Source: Alphaproteobacteria bacterium (GTDB lineage Bacteria > Pseudomonadota > Alphaproteobacteria > CAAGCB01 > CAG-977). From it: a stretch of DNA of 64,000 bases. Where the stretch lies: positions 1-64,000 of the forward strand of contig CAAGEK010000035.1 in the NCBI GenBank assembly GCA_900768845.1. Direction: 5' to 3'. Numbering within the stretch: position 1 is the first letter of the stretch; every line of letters starts with the position of its first letter. The translations under genes and the position numbers were made by a program. The notes under the pieces are model-generated. The model was given only the letters and a program-made list of their open reading frames with translations, made no database searches and was not told where the DNA came from. Shown one piece after another: positions 16,862-25,228 of the stretch.

Positions 16862-18301
16862 GTGCATCCCCGTTCTTTTTTGAAATTGCTGATTGTTTCC
16901 TGCGTTTTCGCCGTTTTGGCCGTTGTCGCGTGGATAAATGCGCCGACGTATGCGACGGGCGGTTTTTTCGGCGAAAAGCTGGTTCCGTCTTTGGCGGAGC
17001 AAATCAACGACATTGCCGTCCTGTCCATTGAACACGAAGGCAAAAGCACGACGTTCGTCCGCGATGCTTCGGGAAAATGGACGTTGATGGAAGCCGCGAA
17101 TTATCCTGCCGACAAAGACAGGATTCGCAATACGCTGATCGGCATTTCCGAATTGGAAAAAGTCGAACCGAAAACGGCTTTGACCGAATTTTATCCGGAT
17201 ATCGGTGTTGAAGACGTGTCTGCGGCGAATTCCAAATCATATTTGGTGACGATGTTGGATGAAACGGGCAACGAGCGGCTGTCTTTGCTGGTGGGCAGGT
17301 CTTCGCGGGGCGTAAGGTGGGATGAAAAGGGGCATTTCGTCCGTTTCCCGAACGACGCCCGTTCTTGGCTGGTTCGCGGGGCGTTGGACGTTACGGGCGA
17401 TGCGCGGACATGGATTGAAACGCGCCTGTTTCCCGAAGATATGGCGGCTTTGTCGTTCATAAACGTTGCCGACGGTTCGGGAAAGCGCGAACTGGTTTTT
17501 TCACGGACGAACGAAAGCCAAGGATTTGTTCCCGAATATTTCTCCGATCCGCATTTCATTCAAAATCCTTCTTTCTTGGCGGAAATGGAACGCACTTTGA
17601 AGAAAATGCAGTTTCGGAACGTCGTGCAAAAAACGGAGGATTTGAAAGATATCGCGCCGTTTTTATTCGTGCGGGGACAGACTTTTTCCGGTATCGGTCT
17701 GTATTTGACGTTTTATCTGGCGAACGGGATTCCGTTTGTCGAAGTGACGGCGGACGCCGGCCGCGACGCCGATCCTTCCGCCCGTGAAACGGCGGCGGGC
17801 TTGGCCGGCCGTCATGCTTCGTGGCTTTATCAGGTCGCTCCCGAAGACGTATCCGCCCTGTTTCCTTTTATGGCTTTGCCGCCCGAACAGAAGGTCAAAG
17901 AGGAAAAGCCGGAAAGTGCGCCGGTTTCCGTAAAATCCGAAAGCTTTGAACGGGAAACCGAGGTGAAAAAAGAGACGAAAACGAAACAAGTGCCCGAAGT
18001 GAAAAAGGAAACGGCGAAACCCAAAAACGCGGTGAAGGCTAAAACGCCGAAGCAGAAGGCCAAATCCAAAACGGATAAGAATAAAACGAAAAAAAGTGCG
18101 AAGCTTTCGGTGAAAGGCGGGAATGTTGCGGCAATCAACAAAGCCCTTGTGCCCAAACGGACGCCGGTTCCCGCAGTGAAACGAACCTCTTTGCCGCCGA
18201 TCGGTTCGCAAGTTTCATCGTTACAGGCGGCGACGCGGGAAAGCGTTGACGATAAGAAGAGCGATACGGCTCAAAGCGTCAAAGGTGATCGCACGCTTTG
18301 A
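16862..18301 (+). CDS. DUF4340-type membrane-anchored protein with Lys-rich tail
   Basis: This protein has an N-terminal helix (LLIVSCVFAVLAVVAWI) and an extracytoplasmic DUF4340-like domain (ASGKWTLMEAANYPADKDRIRNTL is typical), a usual companion of GldFG-like genes. GTG at 16862 is chosen because GGAAAGGA lies just upstream and it begins right after the GldG-like stop. About the last 130 residues are low-complexity, rich in Lys, Glu, Pro and Thr (KETKTKQ, KAKSKTDKNKTKK). Such a tail resembles periplasm-spanning linkers and is unusual for the family; its role is unknown. Confidence 0.78.
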   Translation: MHPRSFLKLLIVSCVFAVLAVVAWINAPTYATGGFFGEKLVPSLAEQINDIAVLSIEHEGKSTTFVRDASGKWTLMEAANYPADKDRIRNTLIGISELEKVEPKTALTEFYPDIGVEDVSAANSKSYLVTMLDETGNERLSLLVGRSSRGVRWDEKGHFVRFPNDARSWLVRGALDVTGDARTWIETRLFPEDMAALSFINVADGSGKRELVFSRTNESQGFVPEYFSDPHFIQNPSFLAEMERTLKKMQFRNVVQKTEDLKDIAPFLFVRGQTFSGIGLYLTFYLANGIPFVEVTADAGRDADPSARETAAGLAGRHASWLYQVAPEDVSALFPFMALPPEQKVKEEKPESAPVSVKSESFERETEVKKETKTKQVPEVKKETAKPKNAVKAKTPKQKAKSKTDKNKTKKSAKLSVKGGNVAAINKALVPKRTPVPAVKRTSLPPIGSQVSSLQAATRESVDDKKSDTAQSVKGDRTL

Positions 18302-18340
18302 CGGAACGGGGTGGAAAGGTTTTGAAACGGAGCGGCGCGA

Positions 18341-19279
18341 ATGGCTGATAGCGGCGGCAATAGCGGTGTTTATCGGAAAAGTTTGACGGTGAAAAGGGCA
18401 AAAAGGGCGGTAATCCTGACGTTTTCGCTGTGCTTTCAGGTTGTTCGCGCTTTTGCGCAACCGGAAGATTCTTCGGCGTCCCCTCCGGCGGTTTACGACT
18501 TGCTTACGGAATCGGCCTTGGTTTCCCATCAAGCGGTTTACGATTTGTTTTTGGAATCGACCGAAGGCGGGGCGGGCGGCGTTGTCAACGCTCAGGGGAC
18601 GATGCGTTATTCGTTGCACAAGGCGTGCAAGGAATGGAAGACGGAAACGGTGTTTTCTTTGGACGTCAGCTATGAACTGAACGGCATTGACACGACTCAT
18701 TGGAAACAGGAAACGTTGGAAAGTCAGGACGGATGCCGTTTCGATTTCGCCGTTTATACGTTTTCGGACGGCAAAGATAAAACGGAGTTTAAAGGAACGG
18801 CCGTTTGCCGCGGTCAATCCAAAGAAGTCGCCATTTCCGAGCCGCTGGTATCCGAAGCGTCTTTTCCGTTGGGCGTCCGCTTTCCCGTTCAACAGACGTT
18901 GTTGATGTTGGACGCCGCAAAGCGGGGGCGGTCGCACGTGTCTTCGTATATTTACGACGGGACGCGGTTGGAAGGGTTGTACTTCATGAATGCGGGCATT
19001 TCCCCCGCCGTTTTTGAAACGGGCGGGAAACGTTCCGTCGCAGGGGATGCGTCGCTTTTGGACGGGAAAAGCTACCGGTTTGACACGGCGTTTTTCAATG
19101 ATACGGGGTTGGACGGGGAAAAAGAAAAGGACGGTCGCCCTTTTTACGAGGCAAGCGTCCGTTATTACGAAAACGGCGTCAGCGACGACGTCGTTCAGGA
19201 TTTCGGATTGTATAAACTGCGTTCCCGCTTGCGTGAAATCCGCCGTCTTTCCGATGAAGAGTGTTCCGGAAGGGAATAA
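18341..19279 (+). CDS. eipB: EipB-family (DUF1849) cell-envelope integrity protein
   Basis: A periplasmic beta-spiral protein required for envelope integrity in Brucella. The 312-residue sequence has a signal peptide ending near AFA-Q, then the family pattern: VSHQAVYDLFLE, AQGTMRYSLHKACKEWKTE and EASFPLGVRFPVQQT. EipB forms a conserved disulfide; several Cys are available here, including KACKEW and the C-terminal EECSG. It follows the ABC/DUF4340 operon by 39 bases and could share its transcript. Confidence 0.85.
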   Translation: MADSGGNSGVYRKSLTVKRAKRAVILTFSLCFQVVRAFAQPEDSSASPPAVYDLLTESALVSHQAVYDLFLESTEGGAGGVVNAQGTMRYSLHKACKEWKTETVFSLDVSYELNGIDTTHWKQETLESQDGCRFDFAVYTFSDGKDKTEFKGTAVCRGQSKEVAISEPLVSEASFPLGVRFPVQQTLLMLDAAKRGRSHVSSYIYDGTRLEGLYFMNAGISPAVFETGGKRSVAGDASLLDGKSYRFDTAFFNDTGLDGEKEKDGRPFYEASVRYYENGVSDDVVQDFGLYKLRSRLREIRRLSDEECSGRE

Positions 19280-19316
19280 GTGCCTTTGAAAAACAGTGCA
19301 GGCGTGATATAACGGT

Positions 19317-20225
19317 ATGGAAATGTCTTGTTCGGAGAAGCCTTTGTCAAACGCGGCCGTTCCTTTTATCGCGGGGATTCGCAATCTTGTTTCGGTTTAT
19401 GACGCCTTTATCGTCGATTTATGGGGCGTCATTTACGAGGAACAGCATTTGTGTTACGGCGTGTTTAACGCACTCAGCCAGTTGAACGACGAAGGCAAGA
19501 AGGTTGTTTTCCTGTCCAATTCGCCGCTCAGGTCTTTTGAAGTCGCCAAAAATCTGGAACGGATGGGGGTTAAACCGCGGCTGTATCAGGGCGTGTTGAC
19601 CTCAGGAGAGATGATTTACCACGAAATGCAAGCGGCCATAAGTCCGTTTTTTATGAATTTGGGGCGCAGATGCTTTCATTTGGGCCCCGATTGTTACTGG
19701 CATCCGTTTGCATCGTTGGGATATACCGCCGTCCGGAATATTGATGAAGCCGATTTCATTTTGGCTTCGGGAACGTTCGGAACGCGGGACGAAATGGAAA
19801 AGTACGATCCGTTTTTAAAGGTTTGCCTGTCGCGCAGGTTGCCGATGATTTGCGTTTGTCCGGATCCTTTCGTGTACCAAAACGGGGTTTTGCACGTTGC
19901 GGCGGGGGCTCTGGCCGCGCAATACCAAAAAAACGGCGGTAATGTTTTTTGGCGCGGCAAACCGGATCCCGCCGTTTTTGAATATTGTTTGGAAGGAATG
20001 GACGTTCCCGACCGCCGTCGGGTCGCCGTGATAGGCGATTCTTTGATGACGGATATCAAAGGGGCGAATTTGTCCGGTTTGGACGCTTTATTCGTCGCCG
20101 GCGGCTTTCACGCAAAGGAGCTGGGCGTAACGCGGGGGCAACAACCCGATGCGGAAAGCCTGTCCGCATTGCTTGTGCAAAACGATTGTTCCGTCAGGGG
20201 GATTTTGCCCGCATTCGTTTGGTAG
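19317..20225 (+). CDS. HAD-superfamily class IIA phosphatase
   Basis: The 302-residue HAD hydrolase resembles the TIGR01459 group. Motif I is DAFIVDLWGVIY, motif II VVFLSNSP with a class IIA cap after it, motif III near WRGKPDPAVF and motif IV VIGDSLMTDIKGAN. The second Asp of motif I is replaced by Trp (DLWGV), common in this subgroup. The substrate is unknown. It is convergent with the NAD kinase gene, 16 bases away. Confidence 0.85.
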   Translation: MEMSCSEKPLSNAAVPFIAGIRNLVSVYDAFIVDLWGVIYEEQHLCYGVFNALSQLNDEGKKVVFLSNSPLRSFEVAKNLERMGVKPRLYQGVLTSGEMIYHEMQAAISPFFMNLGRRCFHLGPDCYWHPFASLGYTAVRNIDEADFILASGTFGTRDEMEKYDPFLKVCLSRRLPMICVCPDPFVYQNGVLHVAAGALAAQYQKNGGNVFWRGKPDPAVFEYCLEGMDVPDRRRVAVIGDSLMTDIKGANLSGLDALFVAGGFHAKELGVTRGQQPDAESLSALLVQNDCSVRGILPAFVW

Positions 20226-20241
20226 CGGTGTTCAGCCGAAA

Positions 20242-21012
20242 TCAGCATAAAAACTGTTCGTTTAATACGCGGTCTTCCAAATTGTATTCGGGATCGAACA
20301 GCAATATAAGCTCCGTGCGGCGGTCTTCTTGAATTTGAACGGTAACGACGTTTTTGATTTCCGCGGAATCGGCGACTGCGCTGACGGGGCGTTTTTCGTA
20401 TTGCAAAATGTCAAATTCGACGGAAACATGGGACGGCAAAATCGCGCCGCGCCAATTTCTGGGACGAAAAGGGCTGATCGGCGTCAAAGCCAGAACGTTT
20501 GAAGCCAGCGGCAAAATGGGGCCGTGCGCCGACAAATTATAAGCCGTGCTACCCGCCGGCGTTGACAGCAAAATACCGTCGCAAATCAATTCGGACAGCT
20601 TTTCCTGCCCGTTTACGTTAATCCGGATGCTGGCGGCTTGCCCCGTGCTGCGAAACAGGGACACTTCGTTGATCGCCAAAGCCTGTTTTTCTTTGCCTTT
20701 TGCCGTTACCGCCTTCATTTTCAAAGGATGAAGGACGATTTTTTGCGCATTTTCCAACCGGCACATTAAATCCTTTTGCCTGTACCCGTTCATCAGGAAA
20801 CCGACCGTCCCCCGATTCATCCCGTATACGGGAAGGTCTTTGCCGATGCATTTGTGCAGGGTTTGCAACATGAAACCGTCTCCGCCCAAAGCGACGATCA
20901 TATCGGCTTTCGCATAAGAAACGCCCCCGTAACGCTTTTCCAGCACGGACAGAGCTTTTTGAGCCTTTTCCGTATCGTCCGCCAGAAAACATATTTTCAG
21001 GTTTCCAGTCAT
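20242..21012 (-). CDS. nadK: NAD kinase
   Basis: Phosphorylates NAD to NADP. The 256-residue protein carries the GGDG motif (IVALGGDGFMLQTL), the NE motif (LAINEVSLFR) and the STPAGSTAYNLSAHGP block of the nucleotide site. The ATG at 21012 is chosen because GAGGA lies about 8 bases upstream. A start at 21039 would add 9 residues without a good ribosome site. Confidence 0.93.
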   Translation of the reverse strand: MTGNLKICFLADDTEKAQKALSVLEKRYGGVSYAKADMIVALGGDGFMLQTLHKCIGKDLPVYGMNRGTVGFLMNGYRQKDLMCRLENAQKIVLHPLKMKAVTAKGKEKQALAINEVSLFRSTGQAASIRINVNGQEKLSELICDGILLSTPAGSTAYNLSAHGPILPLASNVLALTPISPFRPRNWRGAILPSHVSVEFDILQYEKRPVSAVADSAEIKNVVTVQIQEDRRTELILLFDPEYNLEDRVLNEQFLC

Positions 21013-21108
21013 TTTTTTATCCTCGGGAGCAGTGGACATCCGCCGTTGATTTTATTATAATACGACGAAAAATAAAACTTTGGAATAAAAACGGAACAGT
21101 TGGCGGTT

Positions 21109-21690
21109 ATGAAAGTTCGGGCGGTATTTTTTTCTTTGGCAACGGCATTGTGCGCATTAACGTATGCGGGAACGGCTTCGGCTCAGGCGGAAGCGGCGAA
21201 ACCGTCCGCGGGTTTGTCCGATTCGGCGGCGGTGTCCCCGATTACTTTTGAAGAATTGCGCTTTTTCGTCCGCGATTGGCGCAGGTACGCCGGATGGCTG
21301 AAAAACGAAGGTAAAAACACAGGGGCGGTCGCTTATGCGGGGGTGTCGCAAAACCTTGATTACGCTCCCGAATCCGTCCGGTGGCTGGAAGAACGCAATT
21401 GGTCGCCCGACCGTTTCTTTTTGATTGAACGGCGTATTCGGGAAACGTTATCCGTGTTGAAAAAAGAGGAAAAACGCCGGCTTGTCACCGAACAAATGCA
21501 ACGCCAAATCAGTATGTTGCAAAAGGATAAGACGAAATCCCCCGAAGAAAAGGCGGAATTGAAAAAGCGTTATTTGAAAAACGTGGAAAATACGGTTCGC
21601 TCGATGAAATACGAAAAGCCGGTCACGGACAAAGAAATGAAAATGATTGAGATGAACCAAAAAGTTTTGGAAAAAATTATGGATATGTAA
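21109..21690 (+). CDS. Secreted helical protein, unassigned
   Basis: The 193-residue protein has a Sec signal peptide (KVRAVFFSLATALCAL... cleaved near ASA-Q). The mature part is rich in charged residues, with a predicted long helix over about the last 90 residues (KKEEKRRLVTEQMQRQISML). The middle segment FFVRDWRRYAGWLKNEG is distinctive. I do not recognise a family. It is transcribed alone and ends in a terminator shared with the convergent PAP2-like gene. A periplasmic location is inferred. Confidence 0.7.
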   Translation: MKVRAVFFSLATALCALTYAGTASAQAEAAKPSAGLSDSAAVSPITFEELRFFVRDWRRYAGWLKNEGKNTGAVAYAGVSQNLDYAPESVRWLEERNWSPDRFFLIERRIRETLSVLKKEEKRRLVTEQMQRQISMLQKDKTKSPEEKAELKKRYLKNVENTVRSMKYEKPVTDKEMKMIEMNQKVLEKIMDM

Positions 21691-21707
21691 CGGCCGTTCA
21701 AAACGGT

Positions 21708-21740
21708 AAAGAGCCTTCCCGCATCGGAAAGGCTCTTTTT
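21708..21740. terminator. Bidirectional terminator
   Basis: AAAGAGCCTT and AAGGCTCTTT form the main stem, with U-runs in both directions. It lies between the convergent secreted-protein and PAP2-like genes. Confidence 0.88.
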
Positions 21741-21741
21741 A

Positions 21742-22569
21742 TTACAAGCTGATCAAAGGCGTATTTTCGCGGTTTTCCGATACGATCCAACGGGAAACGC
21801 TCAACATGGAAATGCCGATATACGCTCCCATTACCGCGTCGCTCAGATAACATTCCGCCGTTGCAACCAAACTCAACGTCACCAACACGGCCAAAGCATA
21901 TAAGACTTTGGATATTTTCGGCACAAACGTCGCCGCGGCCACGGCAACCGCCCAAATGCTTTGTGTTCCGAAGCTCGGAAACGACGTTTCCGTGACTCTC
22001 ATCCGGAATGCGCTGAAACCGTAAAGGTTCATTGAATCCAACATTTCCGGCGTGTAACGTCCGATCAGGATGTTCAGAACGAACGTCACGGCGGAGGACG
22101 CCAGCAACGTTAAGAAAATAAAAGCGACGGCTTTGGCTTTCGCCAGATTTTTTTCAAACGCTTCGGTTGTCAGGGACAATCCGCCCGCCGCCATATATGT
22201 CAGCCATAAGAACAGCAAAATGAAAAACCACCATCCGGACGGATTAAAGAAAGCCAGCGTTTTAAAAAAAGCGTTCGTATCCGCATCAAGTCGGGAAACC
22301 GCCAGTGGTTCGTCAAAGAAACGGACGGACAACGCGCAAAAAATGCAGGTGTAAATGAAAACGGCGGTTTTGGGCTGTTCTTTTGTAAAAGTTTTCAGGA
22401 CGGAATAAACCTTGACGGCATAGGTTTTCGCCTTTTCCCGAACGGAAGGGGCGCAAATTTTCCCGAATGCGTCGCAAGAAATGTTTTTCCGGTAAAATTC
22501 TTGCGCCTTGTCACGGACGTTTTTTCCGAATGATTTAATTTTATTGGGTATTTCCGATTTATCGACCAT
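21742..22569 (-). CDS. PAP2-like membrane protein with degenerate active site
   Basis: The 275-residue polytopic protein has a basic N-terminal cytoplasmic segment of about 80 residues and six predicted helices in PAP2 (lipid phosphatase) order. The three phosphatase motifs are recognisable but damaged. NILIGRYTP stands for KX6RP, FPSFGTQS for PSGH with no His, and TAECYLSDAVMG for SRX5HX3D with Arg and His lost and Asp kept. Catalysis by the usual His nucleophile looks impossible, so it may be a pseudoenzyme or lipid-binding protein. The ATG at 22569 is preferred for its upstream GGAT; 22602 would add 11 residues. Confidence 0.7.
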   Translation of the reverse strand: MVDKSEIPNKIKSFGKNVRDKAQEFYRKNISCDAFGKICAPSVREKAKTYAVKVYSVLKTFTKEQPKTAVFIYTCIFCALSVRFFDEPLAVSRLDADTNAFFKTLAFFNPSGWWFFILLFLWLTYMAAGGLSLTTEAFEKNLAKAKAVAFIFLTLLASSAVTFVLNILIGRYTPEMLDSMNLYGFSAFRMRVTETSFPSFGTQSIWAVAVAAATFVPKISKVLYALAVLVTLSLVATAECYLSDAVMGAYIGISMLSVSRWIVSENRENTPLISL

Positions 22570-22735
22570 TTTTTTTATCCGAGCGGCTTTTGTTATCATC
22601 AAAAGCGATTATATCATAAGAATTTTTTAAGGTTAATATATGCATTTGGTTTTATGAGTATTTTTTGTTCCCCGCTTGCGGTGTTCGCGGCTAAGGTGAT
22701 AGAATGGTATGCGTTGGCAGATTGCAGAGGTCGAA

Positions 22736-23131
22736 ATGAGGAAAACAGCCTTTTTACTTTGCTTTTTGTGTGCGTTCGGCGCACAGGCGCAGGGCTATCC
22801 GTATTCGGAAACCGGTTATCCGGCTTCTTACGCTCCGGATTCTTTCGCCGTTCCGCGTCGAAACCCTTATCGCGGAGGCATAGGGATGGTAGCTATGGAA
22901 CAGGCCGCTCCTCCGGCGGCTCAAAAGAAAAGGGCGGCCGGCGGGAAACGGGCGGCTTCGGTTCGCCGGAACGGGGCGGTTCACAAGCCCGCTTCGATTG
23001 AAAAGAACACAAAAGCAAAGGCGGCCGTAAAAAACGACGCCGGCTATCAAACGCGTGCGTTCAGCGATTATCTTAAAAACAATCCCGATGTGATGCCTGA
23101 TATAAAAATGGCCGGAGAGTATGAATGGTGA
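22736..23131 (+). CDS. Small secreted protein, unassigned (PRRNPY/GGIG motif)
   Basis: The 131-residue protein has a clear signal peptide (RKTAFLLCFLCAFGAQAQ). The mature part is low-complexity: a Tyr/Pro/Ser-rich start, the motif PRRNPYRGGIGMVAM, a Lys/Arg/Ala-rich middle and an acidic end (SDYLKNNPDVMPDIKM). GAGG precedes the ATG at 22736. It overlaps the next gene by 7 bases, and that gene carries the same PRR-PY-GGIG motif, so the two are probably diverged tandem copies. No known family recognised. Confidence 0.68.
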   Translation: MRKTAFLLCFLCAFGAQAQGYPYSETGYPASYAPDSFAVPRRNPYRGGIGMVAMEQAAPPAAQKKRAAGGKRAASVRRNGAVHKPASIEKNTKAKAAVKNDAGYQTRAFSDYLKNNPDVMPDIKMAGEYEW

Positions 23132-23580
23132 TTGTGCTTTTTTTGATATTGTGGCTGTGTATGCCTTTTGACGCCGCCGCTCAAAGCCGTCCGGCATATT
23201 ATCCCGACGACGGGACGGACGCCGTCTTTCCTGTTTATCCGCGCCGCAGTCCGTACGGCGGCGGCATCGGAGGGGCGGCGATGGGGAACGGCCGGCTCCG
23301 GATGCAGAAAATGAGCGCAAAACCGCGTTATGCTCCGGATTATGTTCCTTCGCGTCCGTCTGTGTCCAAAAGAACGCCGGCGGCGCATTTGCCGGAAAGC
23401 GTAAACGCCCGAACGGAGGAAACTTCCGGTTCGGAAATGGAACAGCGGGGGAAAAAACTGTTTGAACCCGAGGCGGCAAAAAAGCTGATGAACGTAAGAA
23501 ACGAGCCGACGGAGTTTGACAAACTTCCGGAAGAGAGAAAAAAGAAGTTGCTTAAAAATGTCATTTTTGAAAAAAATTGA
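23125..23580 (+). CDS. Small secreted protein, unassigned (paralog of preceding gene)
   Basis: The 151-residue protein has a signal peptide ending near DAAAQ. The mature N terminus has PRRSPYGGGIGGAAM, matching PRRNPYRGGIGMVAM in the gene before it (same spacing, followed by Ala-Met). The C-terminal third is charged and helical (EFDKLPEERKKKLLKN). The start overlaps the upstream stop region, consistent with coupled translation. Function unknown; periplasmic or surface location inferred. Confidence 0.68.
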   Translation: MVIVLFLILWLCMPFDAAAQSRPAYYPDDGTDAVFPVYPRRSPYGGGIGGAAMGNGRLRMQKMSAKPRYAPDYVPSRPSVSKRTPAAHLPESVNARTEETSGSEMEQRGKKLFEPEAAKKLMNVRNEPTEFDKLPEERKKKLLKNVIFEKN

Positions 23581-23631
23581 GAAGGCGGCGGAAAACGCAT
23601 TGAAACAAAGCGAAACGGCGGGAAGGGGAAT

Positions 23632-24123
23632 ATGAAGAAAACGGCGGCTTTTTTGTTGTGTATGTTATCGGCATTTACCGCACGGGCGGACAGCGACGCT
23701 TTTTACGGATGGATGAAAGTCGGATCGTTCGGGGATATTCTTTATCGTCGTAACGATGCGGGGAAAATCGTTAAAAAGCGAACGGATGACGAAATCAAAA
23801 GTTATATTGCGACGACGGTCAACGACACGCTTAAAACCAGAGGCTTGAGCGTTTTTAAAGACCGCAAAAATCAGGATGTGCAAAAAGCGATAACCGTTTC
23901 GCCGGAACAAATCAGCTTTAACGCATACGATCAAAGCGGAAACATATTGTTTCCTTTCGTTATCGACCGTAAAAAATCGCTGTTGCATACGGAAATTCCG
24001 ACTGTCGAACAGCGGGCGGCGGCGGCAACCGCCAAAGCGTCTTCGGATCGGTATAAACAGGAGGAAACGCTCCGGAGAAAAGCCGTCTTTGATAAAATTA
24101 AACGGAAAGAGAAAAAGAAATGA
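23632..24123 (+). CDS. Small secreted protein, unassigned
   Basis: The 163-residue protein has a signal peptide (KKTAAFLLCMLSAFTARAD) strikingly like that of the gene at 22736 (RKTAFLLCFLCAFGAQAQ). The mature part contains SDAFYGWMKVGSFGDILYRR and ends in a strongly basic tail (KIKRKEKKK). AAGGGGAAT precedes the ATG. The stop overlaps the next gene (ATGA). No family recognised. Confidence 0.65.
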   Translation: MKKTAAFLLCMLSAFTARADSDAFYGWMKVGSFGDILYRRNDAGKIVKKRTDDEIKSYIATTVNDTLKTRGLSVFKDRKNQDVQKAITVSPEQISFNAYDQSGNILFPFVIDRKKSLLHTEIPTVEQRAAAATAKASSDRYKQEETLRRKAVFDKIKRKEKKK

Positions 24124-24464
24124 AATTTTTTTCGGTATGCTTTTTTGTATTGGCTCTTGCGTCGTGTTCGACGGACGAAAGAGGCGAAATCGCGTTGCCG
24201 GTATACCACCGCACCGGAATTGATTCCGATTTGCTTATTTTCAAAACGGAAGACATCCGGATTGCCGACGTGAAGGAATTTTTGATTTCGTATGAATATA
24301 ACGACATGAACATCCGTTTGTCCCAATTGGCCGAACACGCGAAAGTTTTCTGTCAGGGTAAAGGGCGCGACACGATTTTAATTGATATGAAACTGACGAA
24401 CCGTCACAATTTTCGTCGGGCGACGTTCGAATGTCGGGAACGCCCGATTTTGATCCCCCGTTAA
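24120..24464 (+). CDS. Small lipoprotein, unassigned
   Basis: The 114-residue protein has a lipobox LASC at residues 13-16, so it should be lipidated at Cys16. The mature domain has two further Cys (FCQGKG and FECRER) that could pair. It overlaps the preceding gene by 4 bases and closes a four-gene run of small exported proteins. Confidence 0.66.
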   Translation: MKFFSVCFFVLALASCSTDERGEIALPVYHRTGIDSDLLIFKTEDIRIADVKEFLISYEYNDMNIRLSQLAEHAKVFCQGKGRDTILIDMKLTNRHNFRRATFECRERPILIPR

Positions 24465-24480
24465 GTTCCGCTTTTTCGTT

Positions 24481-25146
24481 TTACTCATCCAAAACAGCGG
24501 TTTTTAAAAGAGAGGGTAACGTTTCCGTCGATCCGCTCAGAAGATATTGAAGCAATAAAAGGTCGCATCCGGTTTGAGTGCAGGAAACGTTTTCTTTGCC
24601 GCGGATCGTGCCGGCGGGGGTGAGTTTGTTCTCTTCAATCCCGAAAATAAAGCCCGTCTTGGCTTTGTCCGGAACAGTGTAGGCAAAACCCGTGCTTTTG
24701 CCGAAATCGGGAAAATCCGAAAGGCATTCAAACGTCGCTTGCGGGTGGTTGCGTTTGACGTATTCGTATTGAACAGCCAGAAAATCACCGTATTCTGCAG
24801 GAAAGGAAAGTTCTTTTCCGCTCACGTCGATAATATGTCGGGCTACGGTGGCGTTGCCGAGGCGGACTTCCTTGTCGAAATTGCCGCATCCCAAGGCTTT
24901 TAAAGCCGTTTTAGCCGCAATTGTTTCTTTTTCCGAAAGTTTTACATCCGCAGGCGACGGATTCTTCGTCATTTTTAACAGAACGGCCAGATATTTCGTC
25001 ATATCAAAACCGGAAGACTCTTTCGTCGCGGCAGACGGAGCCGTCGAAATCGCCGCCGCATCATACCACGTCTGTGTCCCGAAGTTGAACGTAAGCGAGC
25101 ATCCTGCGACCAAAAAAGCCAAAGCGGAAAAAAGAAAAGCGTTCAT
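24481..25146 (-). CDS. Lipoprotein, unassigned
   Basis: The 221-residue protein has a lipobox LVAGC (Cys16). The mature part has Cys in ALGCGNF, FECLSD, VSCTQ and TGCDLL, suggesting two disulfides in an oxidising compartment. It is convergent with the small lipoprotein gene to its left, 16 bases away. No family recognised. Confidence 0.66.
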   Translation of the reverse strand: MNAFLFSALAFLVAGCSLTFNFGTQTWYDAAAISTAPSAATKESSGFDMTKYLAVLLKMTKNPSPADVKLSEKETIAAKTALKALGCGNFDKEVRLGNATVARHIIDVSGKELSFPAEYGDFLAVQYEYVKRNHPQATFECLSDFPDFGKSTGFAYTVPDKAKTGFIFGIEENKLTPAGTIRGKENVSCTQTGCDLLLLQYLLSGSTETLPSLLKTAVLDE

Positions 25147-25228
25147 AAAAACCTCCGCAATGCGAAACCTGCCTGTAAAAACAGTGTAGCGGCGTTTTCA
25201 AAGCCGGACAAGCTCGCGGAAAGTTGAG

